From Streptomyces sp. SCSIO 30461 (lineage in GTDB: Bacteria; Actinomycetota; Actinomycetes; Streptomycetales; Streptomycetaceae): 64,000 bases of DNA. The notes beneath the pieces were generated by a model. That model was not told the origin of the DNA. It saw only the letters and a program-made list of their open reading frames with translations, and made no database searches. Location of the stretch: positions 7,493,501-7,557,500 of the forward strand of contig NZ_CP146101.1 of NCBI RefSeq assembly GCF_037023745.1. Reading direction: 5' to 3'. Shown piece after piece: positions 54,081 to 62,960 of the stretch (the first letter of the stretch is position 1; the number at the start of each line of letters is the position of its first letter). The position numbers and the translations under genes were made by a program.

Positions 54081-55313
54081 GTGATCGCGAACGTTTCGGC
54101 ACACCGGCGGGCGAACGCCTTCGCCCAGGCCCTGGAGGATCAGACACTCCTGGGCGCGGCGGCCGAACAGCCTGACACTTCGGCAGAACCGGCCGAGCGG
54201 ACACGGCTGTTGGCCCTGGCGAACGGCCTCGGCGAGCTGCCGAAGCCCGAGTTGGATCCCGAGGTCAAGGTGGTGCAGCGAGCCCAGCTCGTCGCCGCCA
54301 TGGAAGCCATGCTCCTGGAGGGCACGGCGCTTGAAGGAGGTGCGCCCGCAAGCCCAGCCGTACCGGGGCAGCGAGGCTCCGGCCACGGCGCCCACCGGGC
54401 ATCGCAGCTCCGGAAGCTGAAGCCGCGCTCCCGCTGGGCCAAGGGCCTCGCGGCGGGCGGCCTCACCGTCGGAGTCGCCGCCGGCGCCTTCGGCGGAGTG
54501 GCAGCCGCCAGCTCCGATGCCCTCCCGGGGGACTCCCTCTACGGGCTGAAGCGGGGCATGGAGGACTTCAAGCTGGGGATGGCGGACGACGACGCCGACC
54601 GCGGCGGTATCTACCTCGACCAGGCGTCCACCCGGCTCAGCGAGGCCCGTCGGCTGATGGAGCGCGGCCGGTCCGGGCAGCTGGACCATGAGTCGCTCGG
54701 CGAGGTCAGGCGCGCGCTGACAGGCATGCGCCACGATGTCTCCGAGGGCCACCGCCTGCTTCACCAGGCATACGAGCGGGACGGCTCGCTCGCCCCGATC
54801 GCGGCTCTGTCCTCGTTCTCCCACTCCCACCGCGAGGTGTGGAACGGGCTGCGCGAACGTCTCCCGGTCCAGCTCAACGACGTCGGAAACGAGGTGAACT
54901 CGGTCTTCGACGCCATAGACCAAGAGGTCGGCCCGCTCCGTTCGCTGCTGCCCGCCACACCTGGTCAGGCAAGCACCGGACCTCAGCGCGGCGGAGCCAG
55001 TCCGGAAAGCTCCGGCAGCTCCACCGGTTCGTCCGGTGCGGGCCAGTCCTCGCCTTCCTCGCCCACCATGGGCCAGGGACAGGCACAGGACGACACGCAG
55101 CCCACCCCGTCGGATTCCGGCTACTCACCGGAAGACGAAGGGCTGCTCGACGGCGGCACTGGCGATCTGCTCGACCCGTCGGACGACATGGTCACCCCGC
55201 CATTCTCATCCGACGCCAATCCGACGCCGCCCATGCCGGATGTCACCATCCCACCGCTGCTGCCCGGGCTGCTGCCGGATCTCGGGCTCGACGTCGAGGA
55301 CGACGACGGCTAG
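54081..55313 (+). CDS. rsbN: anti-sigma factor RsbN (DUF5667)
   Basis: A 410-residue membrane anti-sigma factor of BldN. N-terminal cytoplasmic domain (MIANVSAHRRANAFAQALED, from GTG with AGGAGGTG upstream), one membrane segment (GLAAGGLTVGVAAGAFGGVAAA, about 130-151), then the extracellular DUF5667 domain (LPGDSLYGLKRGMEDFKL, RLSEARRLMERG). The last 110 residues are Ser/Pro/Gly/Asp-rich. Known in S. venezuelae to hold BldN inactive. Placement directly after bldN confirms the pair. Confidence 0.93.
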   Translation: MIANVSAHRRANAFAQALEDQTLLGAAAEQPDTSAEPAERTRLLALANGLGELPKPELDPEVKVVQRAQLVAAMEAMLLEGTALEGGAPASPAVPGQRGSGHGAHRASQLRKLKPRSRWAKGLAAGGLTVGVAAGAFGGVAAASSDALPGDSLYGLKRGMEDFKLGMADDDADRGGIYLDQASTRLSEARRLMERGRSGQLDHESLGEVRRALTGMRHDVSEGHRLLHQAYERDGSLAPIAALSSFSHSHREVWNGLRERLPVQLNDVGNEVNSVFDAIDQEVGPLRSLLPATPGQASTGPQRGGASPESSGSSTGSSGAGQSSPSSPTMGQGQAQDDTQPTPSDSGYSPEDEGLLDGGTGDLLDPSDDMVTPPFSSDANPTPPMPDVTIPPLLPGLLPDLGLDVEDDDG

Positions 55314-55343
55314 CAGCGGTCGACCGCGAGTGAGACCAGCAGC

Positions 55344-55380
55344 GAGTGGGGGGAAAGGCTGTGGGCCTCTCCCCCCACTC
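55344..55380 (+). terminator. terminator after rsbN
   Basis: An 11-bp stem (GAGTGGGGGGA at 55344-55354 with 55370-55380). A second inverted repeat (55399-55413 with 55439-55453) overlaps the end of the convergent acyltransferase gene and could terminate it. Confidence 0.7.
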
Positions 55381-55445
55381 GTGTGTCTTCCTCTGAGCTC
55401 TTCTGAGGTCTTCGCCCGGTCTTCGCCCGGTGCCGGAAGAAGACC

Positions 55446-56594
55446 TCAGAAGAAGACAGAGCGCCGCTGCACCAGCAGTTTGTACAGCGTGTGCTGGATC
55501 TGCTCCCGCACCTGGTCGGTCAGGTTGAACATCAGCATCGGGTCCTCCGCCGCTTCCGGCGGATAGCCGTCGGTCTCGATCGGCTCCCCGAACTGGATGG
55601 TCCACTTCGTCGGCAGCGGCACCGCACCCAGCGGCCCCAGCCAGGGGAAGGTGGGCGTCAGCGGGAAGTACGGAAAGCCCAGCAGCCGCGCCAGTGTCTT
55701 CGCGTTGCCGATCATCGGATAGATCTCCTCAGCCCCGACGATCGAGCAGGGCACGATCGGCACGCCCGCCCGCAGCGCCGTCGAGACGAAGCCGCCCCGC
55801 CCGAAGCGCTGAAGCTTGTAGCGCTCGCTGAAAGGCTTCCCGATGCCCTTGAAGCCCTCGGGCATCACCCCGACGACCTCGCCCTGCCTCAGCAGCCGCT
55901 CCGCGTCCTCCGTACACGCCAGCGTGTGCCCGGCCTTGCGCGCCAGTTCGTTTATCACCGGCAGCATGAAGACCAGATCAGCGGCCAGCAGCCTCAGGTG
56001 CCGGCCCGCAGGGTGGTTGTCGTGCACCGCGACCTGCATCATCAGCCCGTCGAGCGGGAGCGTCCCGGAGTGGTTGGCCACCACGAGCGCCCCGCCGTCC
56101 GACGGGATGTTCTCGATGCCCTTCACCTCGACCCGGAAGTACTTCTCGTACAGCGGGCGGACGAGCGACATCAGCACCTGGTCGGTGAGCTCCTTGTCGT
56201 AACCGAACTCGTCGACCTCGTACTCGCCGGTGAGCCGGCGGCGCAGAAACGCCAGTCCGCCGGCGATACGGCGGTCCCAGCTGCCGCGGCCTTCGGTATC
56301 TGGTCCAGCCGCCGCCGTGGTCGTCGTACCGCCGCCCCCCGTGGCGCCCACGGCGCGCACACCGTTCACGGAGCCCGCGCGGTCAGCCGTGCCCGCGAAC
56401 GCCGCCTCGGCCCCCTCAGTACCCTCGGCACCTTCCGATTGCCCCGGCACCGCGCCGGAGGGCACCTCGCGCATCGCCACCGCCTCGGCGGGGGGCCTTC
56501 GCAGGCTTGCCCCGGGGCGCCGCCGCACCGGGCGCTGCGACGCGCCCGTGCGTGACCGGTCGTCGTCGAACGGAATGACCTTGGCGTCCGCCAT
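55446..56594 (-). CDS. lysophospholipid acyltransferase (PlsC-like)
   Basis: A 382-residue protein. Residues 1-110 are a disordered, Ala/Gly/Thr-rich extension. Residues 150-370 form the glycerophosphate acyltransferase fold: NHSGTLPLDGLMM (the HX4D site), MPEGFKGIGKPFSERYKL and VPCSIVGAEEIYP. It probably acylates lysophosphatidate or a lipid-linked substrate at the membrane. It follows the epimerase gene in the same direction after a 109-bp gap, so the two may share a lipid or sugar-lipid pathway. Confidence 0.88.
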   Translation of the reverse strand: MADAKVIPFDDDRSRTGASQRPVRRRPGASLRRPPAEAVAMREVPSGAVPGQSEGAEGTEGAEAAFAGTADRAGSVNGVRAVGATGGGGTTTTAAAGPDTEGRGSWDRRIAGGLAFLRRRLTGEYEVDEFGYDKELTDQVLMSLVRPLYEKYFRVEVKGIENIPSDGGALVVANHSGTLPLDGLMMQVAVHDNHPAGRHLRLLAADLVFMLPVINELARKAGHTLACTEDAERLLRQGEVVGVMPEGFKGIGKPFSERYKLQRFGRGGFVSTALRAGVPIVPCSIVGAEEIYPMIGNAKTLARLLGFPYFPLTPTFPWLGPLGAVPLPTKWTIQFGEPIETDGYPPEAAEDPMLMFNLTDQVREQIQHTLYKLLVQRRSVFF

Positions 56595-56703
56595 CGTTGA
56601 CTGCGCTCCTTATATCTGGCGCTACCGGTTGTCTTCGCGCTGTCCGGCGCCGCTGGTACGACGCGGCTGCGGTCCCGCGAGGGACAGGCTGAGCCCGAGG
56701 TGC

Positions 56704-57756
56704 CTAGGCCGAGCCCGTCGTCGTTCGACCCATCAGCGCCGGCAGCACGCCAAGCCCGTCCACGGCCCTCGCCACGCTCTCGGGCGGCAGCAGCCCGGGT
56801 CCCCGGCTGCGGGCGAAGTCGGCGAAGGCCTCTGCCGTCGTATAGGCGGGCGTGAAGCCGAGCGTCTCGCGCATCTGGACCGTGCTCACCACCCGGCCGT
56901 GGGTGAGCAGTCGGATCTGCTCAGGCGAGAAATCGGTGACGCCGACGGTACGCAGCGCCGAACCGACCCAGGTGACGGCGGGCAGCAGAACCGGCACCGT
57001 GGGACGCCCGAGCCGCCGCGAGCACTGCGACAGCAGCAGCACCCCGTCGCCCGCGATGTTGAACGTCCCGCTGTTGAGCGTGCCGCGCCGGGGCTCATGG
57101 GACGCGAGCCCCAGCACCTCGATGACATCGTCCTCGTGGACGAACTGGAGGCGCGGATCGTAGCCGAACACCGTCGGCAGCACCGGCAGCGAGAAATAGT
57201 CGGAGAGCGGGGAGTCGGCCCGGGGCCCGAGGATGTTGGCGAAGCGCAGCACGCACACCGCCACATCAGGCCTGCGGCGTGCGAAGCCCCGGACGTACCC
57301 CTCTACCTCCACAGCGTCCTTGGCGAAGCCGCCGCTCGGCAGTGACTTGGCCGGGGTGGTCTCGGTGAACACGGCCGGATCGCGGGGAGCGGAGCCGTAC
57401 ACGCTGGTGCTCGACTTCACGACCAGGCGCTTGACGGTCGGGGACTTCTGGCAGGCACCGAGCAGCTGCATGGTGCCGATGACGTTGGTCTCCTTGACCA
57501 CGGCTCTGCCGCCCGAGCCCAGGGGGGTACCCGTGACGTCCATGTGCACGACCGTGTCGACCCCGTGCTCGGCGAGCACGCGCGCTATGGCGGGCTGGCG
57601 GATGTCCGCACGGACGAAGTCGGCGCCGCCGAGCGGATGCTCGGGCCGCACCGCGTCCACGCCGACCACTCGGTCCACTTCGGGGTCCCGCTGGATACGT
57701 CGCACGAACCGGCCCCCGAGCTGCCGGGCCACACCGGTGACGAGCACGACCTTGCC
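56704..57756 (-). CDS. NAD-dependent epimerase/dehydratase
   Basis: A 350-residue extended SDR. The N-terminal Rossmann motif is VVLVTGVARQLGGRF; the usual YxxxK is not obvious, with KSSTSVYGSAPRD and FAKDAVEVEGYVRGF in the region, so atypical chemistry is possible. The TTG at 57756 (GGAAGG upstream) is preferred since the protein then begins right at the Rossmann strand; ATG 57852 is an alternative. Next to the acyltransferase gene. Confidence 0.85.
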   Translation of the reverse strand, partial: GKVVLVTGVARQLGGRFVRRIQRDPEVDRVVGVDAVRPEHPLGGADFVRADIRQPAIARVLAEHGVDTVVHMDVTGTPLGSGGRAVVKETNVIGTMQLLGACQKSPTVKRLVVKSSTSVYGSAPRDPAVFTETTPAKSLPSGGFAKDAVEVEGYVRGFARRRPDVAVCVLRFANILGPRADSPLSDYFSLPVLPTVFGYDPRLQFVHEDDVIEVLGLASHEPRRGTLNSGTFNIAGDGVLLLSQCSRRLGRPTVPVLLPAVTWVGSALRTVGVTDFSPEQIRLLTHGRVVSTVQMRETLGFTPAYTTAEAFADFARSRGPGLLPPESVARAVDGLGVLPALMGRTTTGSA

Positions 57757-57995
57757 CAAGATCAGCGCCTTCCGTTCGCTTCTCCCCCTACGCGTCACCG
57801 TAGCGGGTTGATGTTGCGCTGTGATGACCGCGAGCCGGTCTTCACGGCTCATTGCCCCCAACGCCGTACGGCGCGGCAACGCGAACACGCGAGGACGTGG
57901 GTGTCGCACACCGGCCCGAGCGACACCGACGCCGGTGCGAGCGCAACGCGAACGTATACGCGGGCCGTGGAGTGCGACACGAGCCACAAACGCAC

Positions 57996-58030
57996 CGCGG
58001 CCCTCCCACCGGGTCGGTGGAAGGGCCGCG
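57996..58030 (-). terminator. terminator after the bS22 gene
   Basis: CGCGGCCCT at 57996-58004 pairs with AGGGCCGCG at 58022-58030; an inner CCACC/GGTGG extends the stem around a GGGTC loop. It lies 20 bp downstream of the bS22 stop on the minus strand. Confidence 0.75.
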
Positions 58031-58050
58031 AATACACCTGCAGCTGTCGC

Positions 58051-58149
58051 TTACTTCTTGTTGCGACGCTGCACGCGCGTGCGCTTGAGCAGCTTGCGGT
58101 GCTTCTTCTTAGCCATCCGCTTGCGCCGCTTCTTGATAACAGAGCCCAC
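58051..58149 (-). CDS. 30S ribosomal protein bS22 (AURKAIP1/COX24 domain)
   Basis: A 32-residue, very basic protein, [19 protein letters not shown] followed by a tail ending RVQRRNKK. This is the complete length of the actinobacterial small-subunit protein bS22, which sits near the decoding region. GTG start with GAGGG upstream. The gene is too short for most automatic calls. It is followed by a strong terminator. Confidence 0.93.
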   Translation of the reverse strand: MGSVIKKRRKRMAKKKHRKLLKRTRVQRRNKK

Positions 58150-58259
58150 GACTACCCTCGCTCACTTCTTCTCACTCGGTGCGGGGCGTCTGGGCCCACA
58201 CGACCTACGTCGGCCTAGCCTACCCGCCTGAGCGACGCGCTTGTAACCGAGGGGATGTC

Positions 58260-58469
58260 TCAGGCGGATTCGACCCCCACAAAGGACTCGCGGAGATACT
58301 CGTGAACCGCCTGCTCCGGCACCCGGAAAGACCTCCCCACCCTGATGGCCGGCAGATGACCGCTGTGCACCAGCCGGTACACCGTCATCTTCGACACCCG
58401 CATCACCGAGGCGACTTCCGCCACGGTCAGAAACTTGACCTCGTTGAGAGGCCTTTCGCCAGCAGACAT
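58260..58469 (-). CDS. BldC-like helix-turn-helix DNA-binding protein
   Basis: A 69-residue protein of the MerR-like excisionase/BldC type: FLTVAEVASVMRVSKMTVYRL, then the wing SGHLPAIRVGRSFRVPEQAVHEYL. BldC proteins bind DNA cooperatively at developmental promoters. It is a chromosomal protein here, not linked to an integrase. ATG 58469 (MSAGERPLNEVKF) is used. It lies 110 bp upstream of the bS22 gene in the same direction. Confidence 0.88.
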   Translation of the reverse strand: MSAGERPLNEVKFLTVAEVASVMRVSKMTVYRLVHSGHLPAIRVGRSFRVPEQAVHEYLRESFVGVESA

Positions 58470-58597
58470 GACCCACCTGTACCTTCCGCGCACGACGCCC
58501 ACCGGCTTCCCCTCCGGTGACTCTTCGTCGCGGTGCGCTCACTCACCAGACTAGGGGCGGGTGGTGCGAGTGGGGAAGAGGAGCAGCCTTCAGCCGT

Positions 58598-59413
58598 TTA
58601 CTGTGACAGACACGCTCGATTGAGTACATAGCGAGTAAGCGGCCGGTAGTAATCGGACCGCACAGCGTCATCAAGCGGAACGACGACCGCGATCCGCCCC
58701 TCGGCCTCCCCGACGAACAGCGCCGGATCGTCGGTGTCCGCCAGCCCGATGGCGTCGAACCCGAGCTGACCTGCGCCGCAGACCCAGCCGTGGTCCCCCA
58801 CGACCAGCCCCGGAAGCGGCCCTCCGGCCTCCGCCAGACACTCCAGAGCGGCCCGAATCGGGAGCGGTGAGTGGGTGTGCGCACCGAGCCGCCGACCGGC
58901 GTCCCGCGCGTGCGGTTCTCGCACCAGGGCAACTCCCCGTACGTAGTCGAGGTTGTACGTGCGTACCCCGAACCGGGTCGTTATGTCGACACATCGCCCC
59001 TGCGCTGGTGTGAGGACGTCACAGCCCGCCGCCGACAGAGCGTCTGCCAGCTCGGCGTAGAACCCCAGGAGACGGTGCGGATGCCCGGTCCCGAACAGCA
59101 CCGGCGTCCGCTGCCGGGCGGCCTCGGCCACTCGCGCGGCGAAGGCATCGAGACCGTTCAGCGTCCGCTCGGGATTGATCACATCGGGACCGGAGACCTC
59201 GGCGGGATCGTCCGAGACACCGCACTTGTCGGCCATCAACGCGATCAGATCCCGTTCACTCCATACCCATTCGGGATCGAGTCCGAGCGTGACCCGGGGG
59301 TCCCTGGCCGCGAACAGCCGGTAGCTGCGCAGACTCTCCTCCCTGGAGGTGGCCACCGGACCCGCGAGCCGCGCCGCCAACAGATGCGCTCGAAGCGCTC
59401 CCCTGCTCAACAC
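58598..59413 (-). CDS. phosphatase-like protein of unknown substrate
   Basis: A 271-residue protein, probably of the phosphatase-like family conserved next to acuC in Streptomyces. Visible stretches: SYRLFAARDPRVTLGLDPEW, ALMADKCGVS, VLFGTGHPHRLLGFYAELADAL, PGLVVGDHGWVCGAGQLG. GTG 59413 (LSRGALRAHLLAARLAGPV follows) is chosen by similarity of the following residues to relatives; an upstream start is possible. GGTGHP-like and VVGDHG segments suggest a phosphohydrolase or amidohydrolase. Confidence 0.6.
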   Translation of the reverse strand: MLSRGALRAHLLAARLAGPVATSREESLRSYRLFAARDPRVTLGLDPEWVWSERDLIALMADKCGVSDDPAEVSGPDVINPERTLNGLDAFAARVAEAARQRTPVLFGTGHPHRLLGFYAELADALSAAGCDVLTPAQGRCVDITTRFGVRTYNLDYVRGVALVREPHARDAGRRLGAHTHSPLPIRAALECLAEAGGPLPGLVVGDHGWVCGAGQLGFDAIGLADTDDPALFVGEAEGRIAVVVPLDDAVRSDYYRPLTRYVLNRACLSQ

Positions 59414-59583
59414 CCCCCGATGCTCCCGCAGGCACAGCACCCGCGCCGTGAATCCCGGGCAAATCCGCACAGTCGGCGTAACGCACCGCCCCTTGTTCGC
59501 CCCCACCACGGTTCACGGTGCGCAGCCGCGTCCGAACCCCCGCGGTGTGGCCGGACTCACGGCCAGAGCCTCCGGAACGGCCC

Positions 59584-60759
59584 CTATGCCAGCAGGCCCC
59601 GCAGCGGGAACGCGGACCGCCTGGTCGCCATTACGGCCTGGTCGAGTCGGTCCGCCGGGTCGTACCCGCTCTCCCACTCCCGCCACACGGGAGTCAGTCC
59701 GTCCGTCATACGCCCGGGCCCCAACTGCCGGGTCCGCGCGTAGACCTCGTCGCGCCACTCCTGCGGCACCTCGGACTCGGGATCCACCGGGGCGTGCGCC
59801 GCGATCGCCGCGAGATGCGTCCACGACCGCGGCACGACATCCACCACCGCGTATCCGCCACCGCCGAGAGCGAGCCATCGCGCGTCTTCGACGTGCTCAT
59901 GAGCCAGGCTGTGGCAGGCCTCCTGCACGAGCCGCTGGGCGTCCAGCGAGACCGCCAGATGCGCCAGCGGATCCTCGAAGTGTGTGTCGGCCCCGTGCTG
60001 GGTCACCAGCGCCTGCGGCCGGAAGTCGGCCAGCAGTTCGGGTACCACCGCGTGGAACGCCCGCAGCCAGCCTTGGTCGCCGGTCCCGGCCGGAAGAGCG
60101 AGGTTCACGGCCGATCCCTCTGCCGCGCCCTCACCACCCGTCTCCTCGGGCCAGCCCGTACCGGGGAACAGCGTCCGCGGATGCTCGTGCAGCGAGATGG
60201 TCAGCACCCTCGGATCGTCCCAGAACGTCGCCTGCACCCCGTCGCCGTGATGCACGTCGACATCCACATAGGCGACCCGCTCGGCTCCGAGTTCCAGCAG
60301 CCGCGCGATGGCGAGGGAAGCGTCGTTGTAGATACAGAACCCGGACGCCGCCCCTGGCATGGCGTGGTGCAGCCCTCCGGCGAAGTTCACGGCGTGCGCG
60401 GCTTCCCCGCGCCACACCGCCTCGGCGGCACCCACGGACTGCCCGGCGATCAACGCGGCCACCTCGTGCATCCCGGCGAAGGCCGGATCGTCCATGGTGC
60501 CCAGACCGTATGCCTCGTCGGCGGCCCCCGGATCCTGGGACGCGGTCCGCACCGCCGCCACATAGTCCTCTCGGTGGACCAACCGCAGCGTCGACGGACC
60601 CGCGGGTTTGGCCGCCACCACGTCGAGCGCGCGATCGAGTCCGTACGCCCGCACCAACCCCATGGTCAGTGCGAGCCGTACCGGATCCATCGGGTGGCCG
60701 GGGCCGAAGTCATACTTCGTGACCGCCTCGTCCCACATCAACCGTGCGCGACCGCTCAT
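59584..60759 (-). CDS. acuC: acetoin utilization protein AcuC (histone deacetylase family)
   Basis: A 391-residue class I-type zinc deacetylase. Zinc and catalytic residues appear in GGLHHAMPGAASGFCIYND, YVDVDVHHGDGVQ, QHGADTHFEDPLAH and LGGGGYA. It removes acetyl groups from lysines, in Bacillus from acetyl-CoA synthetase. ATG 60759 (MSGRARLMWDEAV). Its start overlaps the end of the MFS transporter gene by 50 bp. Confidence 0.93.
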   Translation of the reverse strand: MSGRARLMWDEAVTKYDFGPGHPMDPVRLALTMGLVRAYGLDRALDVVAAKPAGPSTLRLVHREDYVAAVRTASQDPGAADEAYGLGTMDDPAFAGMHEVAALIAGQSVGAAEAVWRGEAAHAVNFAGGLHHAMPGAASGFCIYNDASLAIARLLELGAERVAYVDVDVHHGDGVQATFWDDPRVLTISLHEHPRTLFPGTGWPEETGGEGAAEGSAVNLALPAGTGDQGWLRAFHAVVPELLADFRPQALVTQHGADTHFEDPLAHLAVSLDAQRLVQEACHSLAHEHVEDARWLALGGGGYAVVDVVPRSWTHLAAIAAHAPVDPESEVPQEWRDEVYARTRQLGPGRMTDGLTPVWREWESGYDPADRLDQAVMATRRSAFPLRGLLA

Positions 60760-61939
60760 GAACGCCACCGTATCGGTCGGGCTCCGCCGCGAACGAGCGG
60801 GCATACAGCAGTGTCACAAGCACCAGGCACATCGGCACAAGCATCGCGCCCCGATAGTTCCAGGCGTCTCCCAGCGCACCGACCAGTGGCGAGCCGATCA
60901 GGAAGCCCACGTAGTTGAAGATGTTCAGCCGTGCGATCGCCACGTCGCTGGCGCCGGGGAACAGCCGCCCGGCGGCGGCGAAGGTCTGCGGCACGACGAC
61001 ACACAGCCCGAGGCCGAGCAGGGTGAACCCCGCCAGTCCCGTCCATGCCCCCGGCGCCACCGCGACCACCGCGAAGCCCAAAGCAGCCAGCACCGTCCCA
61101 CAGCGCACCACGGCCACCGCGCCGAAGCGCCGCACGCCCAGGTCCCCGACCGTCCGGCCCAGCAAGGTCGTCACCATGTAGGCGTTGTACGGAACGGTCG
61201 CCAACTCCTCCGAACTGCCCAGTACGTCCTGGAGGTACTTGGCACTCCAGTTGGAGACCGTCGAGTCCCCGATATACGCGAACGTCATCACCAGGCACAG
61301 CGGCAGCAGCAGTGAGAACGCCACGGGCGAACCGCCACCGCTCCCCACTCCTTCCGGGTCCCCGGGCCCTCGACCCGCGTCCCGGTACCAGTTGCTGCCG
61401 ACGAGTGCCGCCGGCAACAGCACCGCCACCACCGGCAGATACAGCGCCACCAGCGGAAGTTCCCAGTGCGCACCGGCCCAGGCCAGCGAGGCACCGGCGA
61501 TCCCGCCCAGGCTGTACACGGCGTGGAATCCGAGCATGATGCTCCGGCCGTACTCCCGCTGAAGACGCACCCCGAGCATGTTCATCGCCGCGTCCAAGGC
61601 CCCGACGGCCAGCCCGAACGCCCCCAGCGCCACGGCTGCTTGCCACAACTCCGTGCCCGCGCCCACGCCCAGCAGGGCCAGCAGCACGATCGGCTGGGAC
61701 CAGCGCAACACGGCACTCGGGCGTATGCGCGCCACTGCCTTCTCCGTGGCCACACTGCCCACACCGGCCAGGATCGGCACGGCGGCCAGGAAGACCGGCA
61801 GCAGCGCGTCGGATATGCCGTACCGGTCCTGGATCGCGGGTATCCGGGTCACCAGCAGGGCGAAGGTCACACCCTGCGCACCGAAGCTGAGCGCCAGCGA
61901 AGTCCGGCCGTGCCGAAGTGCCGCTTGAGCCATGGTCAT
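60710..61939 (-). CDS. MFS transporter
   Basis: A 409-residue major facilitator with about 12 hydrophobic segments (for example LLPVFLAAVPILAGVGSVATE, IVLLALLGVGAGT, LGFHAVYSLGGIAGASLAW, VFTLLGLGLCVVVPQTF). It resembles sugar or drug permeases of the YbjJ type. The ATG at 61939 (MTMAQAALRHGRTSLALSF) or 61933 are possible starts. It is upstream of acuC in the same direction with overlapping ends; substrate unknown. Confidence 0.88.
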   Translation of the reverse strand: MTMAQAALRHGRTSLALSFGAQGVTFALLVTRIPAIQDRYGISDALLPVFLAAVPILAGVGSVATEKAVARIRPSAVLRWSQPIVLLALLGVGAGTELWQAAVALGAFGLAVGALDAAMNMLGVRLQREYGRSIMLGFHAVYSLGGIAGASLAWAGAHWELPLVALYLPVVAVLLPAALVGSNWYRDAGRGPGDPEGVGSGGGSPVAFSLLLPLCLVMTFAYIGDSTVSNWSAKYLQDVLGSSEELATVPYNAYMVTTLLGRTVGDLGVRRFGAVAVVRCGTVLAALGFAVVAVAPGAWTGLAGFTLLGLGLCVVVPQTFAAAGRLFPGASDVAIARLNIFNYVGFLIGSPLVGALGDAWNYRGAMLVPMCLVLVTLLYARSFAAEPDRYGGVHERSRTVDVGRGGHEV

Positions 61940-61982
61940 GGCCGCACAGCGTAAGGCGCTCAACTACCCCTGGGTAGATGGA

Positions 61983-62627
61983 TCACAGGATCAATCCGGG
62001 CAGCTCAGCCATGTCCCCGAAGTATCCATTGGCACCGTCGAGCTTCCCGGCCGATGTCATCGCGGTGAACGCGTACACATCCATCCCCGCGGCACGGGCC
62101 GCGGCCACCCCTAGGGGGCTGTCCTCCACCACCACACATCGCTCGGGAGCGACCCCCATGCGCTCGGCCGCATACAGGAACAGATCCGGCGCCGGCTTGC
62201 CCCGGCCCACGTCCTGAGCGCTGAAGGTGTTCCCGTCCCGGAACCAGGTGTCAAGCCCTGTCCTGCGGTGCCCGACCCTGATCCGCTGATGGCTCCCCGA
62301 CGAGGCCACGCAGTACGGGACCCGGTCGGCCACGAGTTTCTCCAGCACCGCACCCGCTCCCGGTACGGCCTGGAGTCCTTGCTCGAAGGCGGCGAACGTC
62401 CGCGCGTGCAGGGTGTCGTCGAAGTCCTCGGGCAGCGGCTTCCCGGTCCGCTCCCGCACGAGGTCGTGGATCCGGTGCACGGCGGAGCCCATGTAGTCCC
62501 GTACGGACTCCTCGTACGAGGTGGGATGGCCAAGCTCCGTCAGATACTTCGCGAGGATCGTGTTGGCGATCGGCTCACTGTCCACGAGCACGCCGTCGTT
62601 GTCGAAGATGACCAGGTCGTAGCGCAT
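61983..62627 (-). CDS. HAD family hydrolase (phosphoglycolate phosphatase-like)
   Basis: A 214-residue HAD phosphatase with all motifs: FDNDGVLVDSEP (8-19), ASSGSH, GKPAPDLFLYAAE and VVEDSPLGVAAA. It fits the beta-phosphoglucomutase/phosphatase-like subgroup with a small helical cap. Substrate likely a sugar phosphate. It is the last protein gene before the rRNA operon end. Confidence 0.92.
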   Translation of the reverse strand: MRYDLVIFDNDGVLVDSEPIANTILAKYLTELGHPTSYEESVRDYMGSAVHRIHDLVRERTGKPLPEDFDDTLHARTFAAFEQGLQAVPGAGAVLEKLVADRVPYCVASSGSHQRIRVGHRRTGLDTWFRDGNTFSAQDVGRGKPAPDLFLYAAERMGVAPERCVVVEDSPLGVAAARAAGMDVYAFTAMTSAGKLDGANGYFGDMAELPGLIL

Positions 62628-62719
62628 GGGTCCAGACTAGGAAGTCGACAGCAGCCAGCGCACGGCGCCCATACGCACATGGCAGGGATGCCACTGAGCC
62701 GGTACTGAACGCAGAAATG

Positions 62720-62752
62720 CCTCAACCCCCGGACATGGTCCGGGGGTTGAGG
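62720..62752 (-). terminator. rRNA operon terminator
   Basis: A perfect 15-bp stem (CCTCAACCCCCGGAC at 62720-62734 with 62738-62752) and a 3-base loop, 10 bp after the 5S 3' end on the minus strand, followed by CATTTC. Confidence 0.9.
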
Positions 62753-62762
62753 CTGAAGAATT

Positions 62763-62881
62763 GTTCGGCGGTGTCCTACTCTCCCACAGGGTCCCCCCTG
62801 CAGTACCATCGGCGCTGAAAGGCTTAGCTTCCGGGTTCGGAATGTAACCGGGCGTTTCCCTAACGCTATGACCACCGAAAC
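62763..62881 (-). rRNA. rrf: 5S ribosomal RNA
   Basis: On the minus strand the sequence begins GTTTCGGTGGTCATAGCGTT and ends CACCGCCGAAC, matching Streptomyces 5S rRNA in start, end and about 119-base length. It includes the usual GGGAAACGCCCGGTTAC and TGTGGGAGAGTAGGACACC parts. It is downstream of the 23S gene by about 80 bases. Confidence 0.97.
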
Positions 62882-62960
62882 ACTATGAAGATATCCAACA
62901 CAAACCAGCAAACAGCCTGTTCGTTACTTCAGAACTAACACAGTGGACGCGAGCAACTGA

